Shown here: positions 35,765 through 44,865 of the stretch, in pieces
Position numbering within the stretch: the stretch's first letter is position 1
How the letters are laid out: every line of letters begins with the position of its first letter
DNA from: Ignavibacteriales bacterium
GTDB taxonomy: Bacteria > Bacteroidota > Ignavibacteria > UBA10030 > SZUA-254
Assembly (NCBI GenBank): GCA_016218025.1
Contig: JACRFD010000056.1
Coordinates: 1 to 53,943, forward strand
Length of the DNA: 53,943 bases
Reading direction: 5' to 3'
Made by a program: the position numbers and the translations under genes
Notes under the pieces: generated by a model
The model's database searches: none
What the model saw: the letters and a program-made list of their open reading frames with translations, nothing else
What the model was told of the DNA's origin: nothing

Positions 35765-37434
35765 TTTTTATAAACAACCCTTCCGGCAGTGATTGTCATT
35801 TCAACTTGAGCCTGATATATTTCATTTACCGGGCATTTCATTATATCTCTGTCTAATATTGTTAAATCGGCCCACTTGCCTGCTTCGATACTCCCTTTGT
35901 TACTTTCCTGAAATGCACCGAATGAAGCCGATTGTGTGAACGATTTTATTGCTTCTTCACGTGTCATTCTTTGAGCAGGATACCAGCCGGAATCGGGTTT
36001 TCCATTTTGATCTTGACGGGTGATTGCAGAATAAATTCCGAATAACGGATTTACATATTCGACTGGAAAATCTGACCCGCTGATTATTATTGAACCCGTA
36101 TTTAAAATCGATTTCCACGCATAACCTCCTTTTATTCGTTCGCCGCCAACACGTTTTTCAGCCCAATCCATATCGGACGTTGCATGTGTGGGCTGCATAC
36201 TTGGCAGTATTCCCAGATTTTTAAATCTCGGTATATCATCCATCGATAAAATCTGTGCATGTTCTACCCGCCATCTTTTCCCGTTCAAATTTTTATCAGC
36301 TTGTAGAACTTTTTCATAAACATCCAATGTAATTGAATTAGCACGGTCTCCAATTGCATGAGTACAAACTTGAAATCCCTTTTCCAAGGCATCTTTGCAT
36401 ACCTTTTCCATCTCTGCTTCACTAATTAAAGTTAATCCTCTGTTCCCTGGATCATCTGAATATGATTCAAAAAATGCCGCCCCTCTTGAACCAAGCGCTC
36501 CATCCATATAAAGCTTTACAGCCCGAACCGTCAGTATTCCATTATTGTAATCTATCAGCGGTCCGGTTTTCAAAAAATTACTCCATGCCTCACTCGGATA
36601 ATCTATTGCCGCATAAATTCTGATCGAACATTTTCCCTCATCAATTATTTTTTTGTAAATTTTTATTGTCTGTTCGTCCACGCCCATATCGTGCACTTCG
36701 GTCAATCCTAATCTTGCACACTCATTCATTGCAAGTAATAATCTTCGTTCAATATCCTCATCTGTCAGCGGGGGAATTATTTTATTGACTAAATCGATTG
36801 CATTGTCAATTAATACACCGGTAGGTGATCCGTTATTATCTTTTATTATCTTCCCTCCTTCCGGGTTATTTGAGAGAGATGATATTTTTGCAAGTTCCAA
36901 CGCCTTACTGTTTACCCAAACTGCGTGTCCATCCACTCTTCGCAACAGAACCGGATTATTTTTTGAGACAGCATCTAATTGTGTTTTGTTCGGGAATTCT
37001 TTTTTCTCCCATGAATTTTGATCCCATCCCCGTCCCAGAATCCAATCACCGCTTTTAGAGATTTTTATTCTATCTGCAACTTTGGCGATTATCTCATCCT
37101 GAGATTTCGTCCCCATTAAATCTATGTTTTCAATTTTTCCTCCTTCGCCCAATATATGTGCATGCCCGTCAACAAATCCCGGAAAAACGGATTTACCCTG
37201 CAAATCGATAATATTTTTTGGTGTGAATATTTCCTCAAGCTGAGCATTCGATCCGACTGCAATAATATTTGATCCCTGGATTGCGATTGCTTCGTAGATT
37301 GAATTCTGCGAATCAAACGAATAAACTTTTCCATTGATCAGTATAGTATCTATTTCACGATGTGTCCTGTTCATAAGAAAATATAAAATGATAATTAATA
37401 CAACTGCAAATATGGATATGATAATTTTCTTCAT
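35761..37434 (-). CDS. Membrane-anchored amidohydrolase, YtcJ-like
   Basis: A 557-residue member of the amidohydrolase superfamily (amidohydrolase 3 / YtcJ branch). An N-terminal hydrophobic segment (about 2-21) suggests export with a membrane anchor. Metal-binding motifs are visible: PGFVDGHAH (first HxH), the later CTHAIGDRAN and RVEHAQILS histidines, and GSDFPVEYVNP with the metal-binding aspartate. The C-terminal YNKGSIEAGKWADLTILD-like stretch is the usual beta-sandwich end. Substrates of this branch are mostly unknown N-acyl compounds. It lies upstream of the class V aminotransferase and behind the promoter at 37470-37497. Confidence 0.87.
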   Translation of the reverse strand: MKKIIISIFAVVLIIILYFLMNRTHREIDTILINGKVYSFDSQNSIYEAIAIQGSNIIAVGSNAQLEEIFTPKNIIDLQGKSVFPGFVDGHAHILGEGGKIENIDLMGTKSQDEIIAKVADRIKISKSGDWILGRGWDQNSWEKKEFPNKTQLDAVSKNNPVLLRRVDGHAVWVNSKALELAKISSLSNNPEGGKIIKDNNGSPTGVLIDNAIDLVNKIIPPLTDEDIERRLLLAMNECARLGLTEVHDMGVDEQTIKIYKKIIDEGKCSIRIYAAIDYPSEAWSNFLKTGPLIDYNNGILTVRAVKLYMDGALGSRGAAFFESYSDDPGNRGLTLISEAEMEKVCKDALEKGFQVCTHAIGDRANSITLDVYEKVLQADKNLNGKRWRVEHAQILSMDDIPRFKNLGILPSMQPTHATSDMDWAEKRVGGERIKGGYAWKSILNTGSIIISGSDFPVEYVNPLFGIYSAITRQDQNGKPDSGWYPAQRMTREEAIKSFTQSASFGAFQESNKGSIEAGKWADLTILDRDIMKCPVNEIYQAQVEMTITAGRVVYKK

Positions 37435-37469
37435 GATTATAATCCAAAAGAGTTATTGATATCTGCAAG

Positions 37470-37497
37470 AATATATAATAATTGTATCCGTTTTCAA
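37470..37497 (-). promoter_or_regulatory. Promoter of the amidohydrolase-aminotransferase pair
   Basis: Minus strand TTGAAA (37497-37492), a 16-base spacer and TATATT (37475-37470), about 35 bases before the ATG at 37434. Confidence 0.6.
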
Positions 37498-37499
37498 AA

Positions 37500-37528
37500 T
37501 TGCTTTTAATACTGTTTTTAGGTATGTT
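37500..37528 (+). promoter_or_regulatory. Weak candidate promoter of mazG
   Basis: TTGCTT (37500-37505), a 17-base spacer and TATGTT (37523-37528), 25 bases before the mazG ATG. Divergent to the amidohydrolase promoter. Confidence 0.35.
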
Positions 37529-37552
37529 TTTTAAACTAATTTGGGAATATAG

Positions 37553-38314
37553 ATGGCCGAAAAAGAATTTAAAAATTTTGTAGAGATAACTAAACGATTA
37601 AGAAGAGAATGCCCTTGGGATAAAGAACAAACACATAATTCCATCCGGCACAGTCTGATTGAAGAAACATATGAAGTTGTTGAAGCGCTTGATTCAAACA
37701 ATATGAACGAATTGAAGCGAGAGCTTGGCGATTTATTATTGCATGTAGTGTTTCATGCGAATATAGCTGAAGAAAATAATGAGTTCACGCTTAAAGAAGT
37801 AATCGAGTTAATCAGCACCAAACTTGTATTCCGGCATCCTCATATTTTTGGCGATGCAAAAGTAACCGGCACCGAAAATATAATTCAAAATTGGGAGAAA
37901 TTGAAAATGAAAGAGGGCCGCGAGTCTTTGATGGACGGAGTGCCGAAGGAACTTCCTGCCCTGCTCAGAGCCCACCGATTGACCGACAAAGCATCAAGAG
38001 TCGGTTTTGACTGGGAAAAGAAAGAAGACGCGTGGAAAAAAGTTGATGAGGAAATGCATGAGCTTCATCAGGCAATAGAATCAGGAAAACAAGAAAAAGT
38101 AGAAGAAGAATTCGGCGATTTACTTTTCGCAATGGTTAATTACTCACGATTCATAAAAGTCAACCCTGAAAACGCGCTCAGGCAAACAGTTGATAAATTT
38201 ATATCCCGATTTAAATATATTGAGAAGCGGTTGAAAGAGGTGGGCAAAGATATTCACTCTTCATCATTGGAGGAGATGGATAAGCTTTGGAATGAGGCGA
38301 AAAAACAGAAATAA
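37553..38314 (+). CDS. mazG: Nucleoside triphosphate pyrophosphohydrolase MazG
   Basis: Hydrolyses (d)NTPs to monophosphates and pyrophosphate, a house-cleaning and stress-linked function. The 253 residues contain two MazG domains: the first with CPWDKEQTHNSIRHSLIEE and the metal-binding ELGDLLLHVVFHA (EExxE/D pattern), the second with EEFGDLLFAMVNYSRF near residue 185. HRLTDKASRVGFDWE between them is typical. This is the usual length of the full-size enzyme. It is the only plus-strand gene after 2.5 kb and converges with phoH at a distance of 22 bases, without a clear terminator. Confidence 0.95.
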   Translation: MAEKEFKNFVEITKRLRRECPWDKEQTHNSIRHSLIEETYEVVEALDSNNMNELKRELGDLLLHVVFHANIAEENNEFTLKEVIELISTKLVFRHPHIFGDAKVTGTENIIQNWEKLKMKEGRESLMDGVPKELPALLRAHRLTDKASRVGFDWEKKEDAWKKVDEEMHELHQAIESGKQEKVEEEFGDLLFAMVNYSRFIKVNPENALRQTVDKFISRFKYIEKRLKEVGKDIHSSSLEEMDKLWNEAKKQK

Positions 38315-38336
38315 TATTCTTTAAATTATATATCCT

Positions 38337-39335
38337 CTAATGATTATTTAAATCTTTCATCCCATTTGTATGATATTTATCGTACGCATCTATGATATCT
38401 TTGACAAGCTTATGCCTGACAACATCGTTACGATCAAAATAACAAAATTTTACGCCATCAATTTCATGAAGTATTTCCTGAATCTGTACTAAGCCAGATG
38501 TTGTTTTCGTCGGCAAATCGATTTGGGTGATATCGCCCGTGATAATTGCTTTAGAATTTGCACCAAGCCGTGTAAGGAACATTTTCATTTGCATACTTGT
38601 CGCATTCTGAGCTTCATCCAAAATTACAAAAGCATTATTAAGAGTGCGGCCGCGCATATAAGCAAGCGGTACAACTTCAATTACTCTTCGTTCGATATAA
38701 GTTTTTAACTTATCCGGAGGAATCATATCATCCAGAGCATCATAAAGCGGACGAAGATATGGATCGACTTTCTCTTTTAAATCTCCCGGTAAAAATCCTA
38801 AACTCTCTCCTGCTTCCACCGCAGGACGTGCAAGAATTATTTTGGTGATCTCTCTATCTTTCAGTGCGGCAACCGCCATTGCAACCGCAAGATACGTTTT
38901 GCCTGTTCCTGCAGGTCCAATCGAAAATACAATATCATTCTTTTTTATCTGGCGGATATACTCCCGCTGTCCGGCTGTTTTTGCTTTTATAATACCGTTC
39001 CTCGTGAACAGCACAACATTTTCCATTTCCTCAGATCCCATCTGTGATTCAAGATTCTTCGGAACTGCCGGTTCTCCGTTTACCTTTACAAGATCAATAA
39101 CAGTTTCAACATCATTTGCTGAAAGGTTGCCGTTCTTGTTGAGGATATATATTAATTCCTTAAATATTTTTTCAAGCTGATCCACCTGTTGTTGATCTCC
39201 GCGCAGCGAAATTTGTTCCCCGCGGGCGGTAATGGTGGCATCGAATGCATTTTCCAATATCCTGAGATTAGCATCGTTTAATCCGAGCAATCTCAACATA
39301 TCTATTCCTTCTGCTTTTATCTTTTTTTCCGACAA
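38337..39335 (-). CDS. phoH: PhoH-family ATPase
   Basis: A 332-residue ATPase/RNA-binding protein linked to RNA metabolism and stress. An N-terminal KH-like part (about 10-90) is followed by the Walker A motif GPAGTGKT (about 138-145), the PhoH-specific ILARPAVEAGESLGFLPGDL, Walker B FVILDEAQNA and sensor GDITQIDLP. The start is probably the TTG at 39335, with AAGG seven bases ahead. In many bacteria it is next to ybeY; no ybeY gene is visible here. Confidence 0.93.
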   Translation of the reverse strand: MSEKKIKAEGIDMLRLLGLNDANLRILENAFDATITARGEQISLRGDQQQVDQLEKIFKELIYILNKNGNLSANDVETVIDLVKVNGEPAVPKNLESQMGSEEMENVVLFTRNGIIKAKTAGQREYIRQIKKNDIVFSIGPAGTGKTYLAVAMAVAALKDREITKIILARPAVEAGESLGFLPGDLKEKVDPYLRPLYDALDDMIPPDKLKTYIERRVIEVVPLAYMRGRTLNNAFVILDEAQNATSMQMKMFLTRLGANSKAIITGDITQIDLPTKTTSGLVQIQEILHEIDGVKFCYFDRNDVVRHKLVKDIIDAYDKYHTNGMKDLNNH

Positions 39336-39373
39336 CTTATACCTTAACTCCTACATGATTTTATTTTTAAAAA

Positions 39374-39406
39374 AAACCCTCCGCTCACATAAGTGAGGAA
39401 GGGTTT
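39374..39406 (-). terminator. Terminator of the LysM-lipoprotein operon
   Basis: Minus strand AAACCCT ... CTCAC ATAA-type loop GTGAG ... AGGGTTT, a long two-part stem, followed by a run of eight T residues. Confidence 0.9.
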
Positions 39407-39456
39407 CTGATATAACTTGTATTTATCAAAGTTAAATTTGATACAAGCCTGAATTA

Positions 39457-40227
39457 TTATGGCTTCTTTTCTTCAACCGGTTTTGGTTCAGCCGGTGCTG
39501 CTGCTACTTTTTGCCGGTAATATCTGTTCGCTGCAGATTTTTCCTCTTTGCTCAATTCTTTGCCATCGGGAATCTTCAACACCCATTTAGGCTTTATGAC
39601 ATCGGGATCTTTAATCATATCACGATTGCCCTGCCAGATTTTGGGCCACATCCATGCGTTGGCATAGATATCTTTTTTCTTTGCAATGTTCCAGAGGCAA
39701 TCTCTATCTCTTCCCCAGGTGCCAACTGTGTATGTTTTTTCTTTTTGAATGCTGTTGAGCAAACCTGTAATTTTATCCTGCAAAGCTTTTACTCTATCGC
39801 CGTAACGTGGAATAAGACTGATTTTGCTTGCTGCCATCTCTTTAATCCTGGCATCTAACTTTGCTAATTCATCTTTATAATTTACAAGCTCGGCATCCGA
39901 CATTCTTTGTAATTCAGCTACCCGATTTTCCATTTGAGTTAATTCTTTATCGAAAGCTTCCACATCTGCACGTGTAACACCGAGTAATGCGTATAAAGCA
40001 TCTTCGCAAGCAAGAACATCGGCATCCAATTTTGTGGATTGAGTTTTCATTCCATCGATTTCACCATTCAGCTTTGTAAGATCAGCTTGCAACGCCGTTT
40101 GTTTCTCCTTGAGAGATTTCATTTGTTCCTGCCACTGCTCTTTTGTCATTTCATCCTGAGCAATAAGCGGAGCAACGGTAACGAATAATGCAAATACAAC
40201 TAACGAAAGTAATAGGACCTTTTTCAT
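39457..40227 (-). CDS. Exported coiled-coil protein with C-terminal LysM domain
   Basis: A 256-residue protein: signal peptide (LLSLVVFALFVTVAPLIAQ), a long coiled coil (about 25-160, rich in Lys/Glu/Leu heptads, for example LKEKQTALQADLTKLNGEID), then a LysM domain (about 167-218: YTVGTWGRDRDCLWNIAKKK, WPKIWQGNRDMI, KPKWVLKIP) expected to bind peptidoglycan, and a Pro/Lys-rich tail. The region DCLWNIA is where LysM proteins usually have DTLWDIA. It starts one base after the stop of the small lipoprotein gene. Likely a periplasmic envelope-spacer or tether; this is inferred from domains. Confidence 0.85.
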   Translation of the reverse strand: MKKVLLLSLVVFALFVTVAPLIAQDEMTKEQWQEQMKSLKEKQTALQADLTKLNGEIDGMKTQSTKLDADVLACEDALYALLGVTRADVEAFDKELTQMENRVAELQRMSDAELVNYKDELAKLDARIKEMAASKISLIPRYGDRVKALQDKITGLLNSIQKEKTYTVGTWGRDRDCLWNIAKKKDIYANAWMWPKIWQGNRDMIKDPDVIKPKWVLKIPDGKELSKEEKSAANRYYRQKVAAAPAEPKPVEEKKP

Positions 40228-40228
40228 A

Positions 40229-40489
40229 TTATTGACCCAATCCTTTCTTTACTGCTTCCTGATCGGATTGGCATTGCTGAAGCCTGCCATTCTTTTCGGC
40301 TATCTGTTTTTCAAGTGCAGCTTTTTCAGATTTCTTTTCAGCTATCTGTTTCTCTAAATCTGCTACCTGTTGTTTTAAATTCTTCAACTGCATCATTTCT
40401 TCTTCGGATGGTGTGCTGGAGCAGCTTGCCAGCATCAACGATCCCGCCAGAATGAATACAGCGAGTGTGATATTAATGATTTTTTTCAT
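40229..40489 (-). CDS. Small coiled-coil lipoprotein
   Basis: An 86-residue precursor with a lipobox LASC (Cys at 23) and a following short Ser/Thr/Glu linker. The mature part is one uninterrupted heptad coiled coil, with LEKQIAEK occurring twice at a 15-residue distance. In shape it resembles Lpp-type outer-membrane lipoproteins, without a C-terminal lysine. AGGAGAG is present ahead of the ATG. It is the first gene of the two-gene operon with the LysM protein and may be its lipid-anchored partner. Confidence 0.85.
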   Translation of the reverse strand: MKKIINITLAVFILAGSLMLASCSSTPSEEEMMQLKNLKQQVADLEKQIAEKKSEKAALEKQIAEKNGRLQQCQSDQEAVKKGLGQ

Positions 40490-40536
40490 GAAGCTCTCCT
40501 ATATAAGTTCCTGTAATCCTGTATCAAATGTATATG

Positions 40537-40565
40537 AAAATAAGAAATAAATCGAATTTTGTCAA
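40537..40565 (-). promoter_or_regulatory. Promoter of the lipoprotein-LysM operon
   Basis: Minus strand TTGACA (40565-40560), a 17-base spacer and TATTTT (40542-40537), about 45 bases upstream of the ATG at 40489. Confidence 0.65.
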
Positions 40566-40600
40566 GGATTAATTAAAATATTCTTATTTCGTGTGATATT

Positions 40601-41320
40601 TCACAATAACCCTTTTTCTGCAAAACTGGCGTATTTTTCACGTGCAAGGATAATATGATCGTGTAATGGTATCCCCAATATCTTACCCGCTTCGGATATT
40701 TGTCTGGTTATTTGGATATCGTCAGAGCTTGGTTCAGGGTTTCCGCTCGGATGGTTATGAAGAATTATGATACTCGCAGCAGACTCAATAATTGCATATT
40801 TATAAACCTCACGCGGATGAACTAATGAACTGTTAAGAATTCCGGTAGTTATTAATCTATCTCCTAAAAGATGATTTGCACTATCTAAGAACAATACCTT
40901 AAAAATTTCTTGCTGAGCATCTCTTAAACCAGGTAGGTAGATTGAAACTACATCCTCGGGTGTCGAGATAGTTTTTCTTTCCTTTTTTTGTTCAACAGCA
41001 GCTCTTCTTCCCAATTCAAAAGCAGCACACAAAGAAATTGCTTTTGCAGGTCCAACCCCTTTGAAGCTTTGTAATTCTGAATAAGATTTCTTGGCAAGTC
41101 GGTCTAATGATATAAATTCTTTGATCAGCAATTTCCCAATATCAACTGCCGTAATCTTCCCGGCACCGGTTCTCAGCAAAATCGCTATCAACTCAGCTTC
41201 TGTGAGTGTATCAGCTCCATATTTAATTAATTTTTCGCGGGGCCTATCACCAAGGGGCCAATCTGAAATTTTTTGGTGATATGCAGATGGCTCACTGACT
41301 TTTTGTTTGATTTTTAACAT
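40601..41320 (-). CDS. radC: RadC-family JAB-domain protein
   Basis: A 239-residue member of the RadC family (UPF0758). The N-terminal part has DWPLGDRPREKLIKYGADTL and a helix-hairpin-helix (LQSFKGVGPAKA). The C-terminal JAB/MPN domain has the zinc site LHNHPSGNPEPSSDD (HxH ... S..D), after the conserved VHPREVYK. Its true role is unsettled despite the historical link to DNA repair. A strong AAGGAGG box precedes the ATG. Confidence 0.95.
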   Translation of the reverse strand: MLKIKQKVSEPSAYHQKISDWPLGDRPREKLIKYGADTLTEAELIAILLRTGAGKITAVDIGKLLIKEFISLDRLAKKSYSELQSFKGVGPAKAISLCAAFELGRRAAVEQKKERKTISTPEDVVSIYLPGLRDAQQEIFKVLFLDSANHLLGDRLITTGILNSSLVHPREVYKYAIIESAASIIILHNHPSGNPEPSSDDIQITRQISEAGKILGIPLHDHIILAREKYASFAEKGLL

Positions 41321-41341
41321 CTCATCCTCCTTAGAATTTTA

Positions 41342-43141
41342 TTAATCATCCAATGATATTTCCGTTACCTTCTTGATTTCTCCGTTCTCAAAATTCAGAA
41401 TATTCATTTCAGAGTTCACCCGTGCCGCCCCAAACGAAATCAACCGCTGCATCCCTTTATATTTTTTCAAGATCTGAAGCGACTTTGCAATCTGTTCTCG
41501 GGTTGTATTTCCGCTGGCAATTTGTTCCAGCAAGATATTACAGAGATCATAACCGATGACAGAATAACGCAACGGCGTTTTTTTCATTTCGAATATAAAT
41601 TTTCTTTCAAAATCTTTATACTCACTGTCGTTAACATCTATGTAAGAATCTGTCAGAAAAGTAATTCCATTTATATATCGCTTATTTGCTTCGAGTTGCC
41701 CCGGTACATACCATTCGTTGCTGCCGAGCAAACGTGTTCTGATATTAAAATAATTTATTTGGGATGCCAGTACACCAATTTCTTCCGGATCCGAGATTGC
41801 CAATAACAATCCATCTATTGATGTAACCGGAATGTCAAGATTCTCCTCATTTACTTTTTTCCCGGAAAGGTTGAGTCCGCTTTTGCGCAAATTATAAAAT
41901 TGTTCACTCAGGTCTGTTGAACCTTTGGTGTAATATTGAATATCTATTACCTTTCCGCCCAATCTCTCTGCTTCTTTCTTAAAATATTCCGAAATATTTT
42001 TCCCGACAATATCATTCGATGAAATTATTCCGAATGTTGTTAATTTCATACTTCCAACAGCATAACGGGCAAGCAATTTCCCGCGAACCGTAAAATCGGG
42101 ATTGGCTTGAAATATATATTTACCTTTTTCAGCAATTCCAACTGCGGTTGCAGTCGGTGCAATCAAAGGTATTTTCCTACGCACTGCTTCATCTGCCATT
42201 AGCCCCGTTTCGTCGCTTGTGAGTGAGCCGATAATTGCAACGACGTCATCATCAGATGCGGCATCTCTTACAAGTTTGATAGCATTTGATATTTTTCTCT
42301 CTGTATCCATAATCTCGAGCATCACAGGACGACTGCTTATCTTACTATCCCGATATCTTTTAACTGCATAATTCATTCCTTCGATCATTTCGGTTGAAAT
42401 TAATTCCGAAGAACTGCCTGCATTCATTTGCTGAGATAGTGGTAGAAGAACTGCTATCTTGATATTCCTGCCGGACTGCAGTTGAGATTTTAAACTTATA
42501 AAACTTGTTTCATAATCACTTTTCTGCTGGCGATTTAATATCGGATCAATAATTTTTAAAGTACTATTCGGATCACCTGAATAATAATATTTCTGAGCTG
42601 ATTTCAATTTCAGGAAATCTTTTACATGCACCGATTTCGAATCGGGTAACAAACGCTCGATGTCGTTCTGTGTCAGATATTTAGCTGAAATTTCATCCAA
42701 TAATCTTTCAGCGTTCAACGATGAGGCACTATCACCGTTTTCTATGCAATCGCGTAAGACAAATGCCGATTCAATATTTCTCTGGATGAATAAATAATTT
42801 ATTCCGATATTCAAGAGAGCATCTCCCCTGTAAGTCGTAGCAGGATAATTTTTCAATAATTCATTCAACAATATTATCGCCGCTTTATATTTTTTCATTT
42901 TATAGAGCGATTTTGCTGCCATCAGGTAAGATGCGGTAGTCCGTTGATTTACCGGCTTCTTGATCATCAGTGAATCGAAAACAGAAAATGAATTTTGATA
43001 ATCACTATTTTCATAATATTTTATGCCGGATAAAAAATACTTCTCAACACCAGCATCATACTTAAAAATTTCTTGTGCCGGAATAAATGAATGTAATAAA
43101 AGAAAAAGAACCGCTATTATTATTGATCTGGTGATTTTCAT
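41342..43141 (-). CDS. Exported TPR plus periplasmic-binding-protein (Leu/Ile/Val type) protein
   Basis: A 599-residue exported protein. After a signal peptide (about 5-22) there are TPR-like helical repeats (about 30-210: YYENSDYQNSFSVFDSLM, AAKSLYKMKKYKAAIILLNEL). Then comes a type I periplasmic-binding fold (about 225-570; IKIAVLLPLSQQMNAGSS ... IIGSLTSDETGLMADEAV, RKIPLIAPTATAVGIAE). This arrangement is found in LpoA-like activators of penicillin-binding proteins and in uncharacterised proteins of Bacteroidota. The ligand is unknown; no permease of the branched-chain amino-acid type is next to it. Confidence 0.75.
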   Translation of the reverse strand: MKITRSIIIAVLFLLLHSFIPAQEIFKYDAGVEKYFLSGIKYYENSDYQNSFSVFDSLMIKKPVNQRTTASYLMAAKSLYKMKKYKAAIILLNELLKNYPATTYRGDALLNIGINYLFIQRNIESAFVLRDCIENGDSASSLNAERLLDEISAKYLTQNDIERLLPDSKSVHVKDFLKLKSAQKYYYSGDPNSTLKIIDPILNRQQKSDYETSFISLKSQLQSGRNIKIAVLLPLSQQMNAGSSSELISTEMIEGMNYAVKRYRDSKISSRPVMLEIMDTERKISNAIKLVRDAASDDDVVAIIGSLTSDETGLMADEAVRRKIPLIAPTATAVGIAEKGKYIFQANPDFTVRGKLLARYAVGSMKLTTFGIISSNDIVGKNISEYFKKEAERLGGKVIDIQYYTKGSTDLSEQFYNLRKSGLNLSGKKVNEENLDIPVTSIDGLLLAISDPEEIGVLASQINYFNIRTRLLGSNEWYVPGQLEANKRYINGITFLTDSYIDVNDSEYKDFERKFIFEMKKTPLRYSVIGYDLCNILLEQIASGNTTREQIAKSLQILKKYKGMQRLISFGAARVNSEMNILNFENGEIKKVTEISLDD

Positions 43142-43179
43142 AATGTAAAGAACTTACAAAAAAAGAAAGAAAAATAAAA

Positions 43180-44865
43180 TTAGTAATCCCGCTTCATTGA
43201 CCGTATTCCGATCATCAAGAATATTGAACCGATTGTGAATGAAAATAATGTGAATATACCGACCGCAATATATAACATCTCATTTTTAAACGATAAATTT
43301 TTCAGGATATACCCGAAAAAACCATTGAACGGAATAAATGTTGTGGAGACAAGAATTGTCAGATACACGATGCAGGCAAAAAATATCAACGTTGCACTTT
43401 GAGATGAAGCAGCTCTGATCGGGTTATTTTCTCTATAGTTGACGAAATACGATCCCATACCGAGATTCATGCCGACACCCACAAATGCTACCGAAGCCAT
43501 TAACAATGAAGCAGAGAGTAAAATGTTTGGGTATTGAATTAACGATCTGTGAGAAAAGATAACTAACATTTCACTTAAGATGATAATCGGAATAAACCAG
43601 ATTAAATATTTCAACCAAAATATTTTACTCCGTTTTAACGGCGAACTGAACACACTCCAGAAATTTTTTCCTTCTATGCTCAAACTGGGAAATACAAACC
43701 TGAGTGCAATTGAAATTATTAAAAAAGCATTAAACATCAATACAACCATGTATGACACCGTTTGAAGAAACGGCATATTCTGTTTCAGATTGATGTGAGA
43801 TATGCTTGTCAAAAAAAGAATAACTAGTAATGATATTATTCCAAAATGTACCCACTGACTCGGTTCGCGTATGAATTGATAATATTCTTTTTTTAACATC
43901 ACACTTAGTTGAATATTAAATACAGGTTTTCTCTCGAACGATAGAAATAACGATCGCTTCTGGTTCTTCAGTTCGTTTCGTCCAAATTCCAGTGAGGAAA
44001 GCCAGCTTTCATAGAATAATTTTCTCCCTGTATAAATCATTAAACCGAAAATCAATATTGTCGCTCCAATCAATAACAACTTATACGATAAGGCGTAAGA
44101 TACTTCTCCTCTCATTGTCCAATAGAGCGACTCAGCGATCCAATAATTGGGTAAATATTTTGTAACCGGTGGATCGAGATATCCGAAGTATTGATCGAGA
44201 TTAGGATAGTGTTGTAATATCCGGGCAACAAGTTTTAAAGGACTTGTTACAGAAAAATATCCTGTAAGAAACGTGAGATATAAGATTGTGAGCAGTAAGA
44301 TTAATTTTTTTATTCCGATTCTGGCGGCATACCGGACGAGAAATAAAACAATAATAACTGCCAAACATCCTGATATCAGCATGAATGGTATAAGCATAAA
44401 GAAAAGGGTTTCAAAATAAAAGATCCACCCCATTCCAAAATGTGATCCGTAACCTAAAAGAACTGCAAATGCGATAAGAAAGAATGCCGATGAGCTGTAG
44501 AAGAAATTATCGATGAACTTCAATAAAAACAATTGTGTGTGCGATACCGGCTTTGTGAGATAGTATTGCATTTCGGGCGAACGGTAAAAAGTTGCATACG
44601 AGACAATGATATTTCCCACATTAATCGAAACGAAATAAACGAAAAGCAGCATCGATAGAAAGCGATGCAGAAGAAAAGAACCAAGTTTTGCCGTATCAAG
44701 CAGATAATCTGTACCCAATCGTGTGGCATAATATGCACCGATGGCAAAGCCACCGAATATGACCAACGAGGCAAGGTTTTTTAGAATAATGCTGAACTTC
44801 CAATCGAAAGATATTTTCAGCAACGACCTTAATTTAAAATAGCCGATATGATAAAACAGATTCAT
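43180..44865 (-). CDS. ABC transporter permease, ABC-2-like
   Basis: A 561-residue integral membrane protein with about twelve hydrophobic segments and one larger hydrophilic stretch (about residues 285-320). SPEMQYYLTKPVSHTQLFLLK resembles the cytoplasmic coupling segment of ABC-2 permeases. It begins in the last four bases of the ATPase gene (ATGA overlap), so the two make one transporter. The substrate is unknown; export or envelope function is likely for this type. Confidence 0.78.
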   Translation of the reverse strand: MNLFYHIGYFKLRSLLKISFDWKFSIILKNLASLVIFGGFAIGAYYATRLGTDYLLDTAKLGSFLLHRFLSMLLFVYFVSINVGNIIVSYATFYRSPEMQYYLTKPVSHTQLFLLKFIDNFFYSSSAFFLIAFAVLLGYGSHFGMGWIFYFETLFFMLIPFMLISGCLAVIIVLFLVRYAARIGIKKLILLLTILYLTFLTGYFSVTSPLKLVARILQHYPNLDQYFGYLDPPVTKYLPNYWIAESLYWTMRGEVSYALSYKLLLIGATILIFGLMIYTGRKLFYESWLSSLEFGRNELKNQKRSLFLSFERKPVFNIQLSVMLKKEYYQFIREPSQWVHFGIISLLVILFLTSISHINLKQNMPFLQTVSYMVVLMFNAFLIISIALRFVFPSLSIEGKNFWSVFSSPLKRSKIFWLKYLIWFIPIIILSEMLVIFSHRSLIQYPNILLSASLLMASVAFVGVGMNLGMGSYFVNYRENNPIRAASSQSATLIFFACIVYLTILVSTTFIPFNGFFGYILKNLSFKNEMLYIAVGIFTLFSFTIGSIFLMIGIRSMKRDY

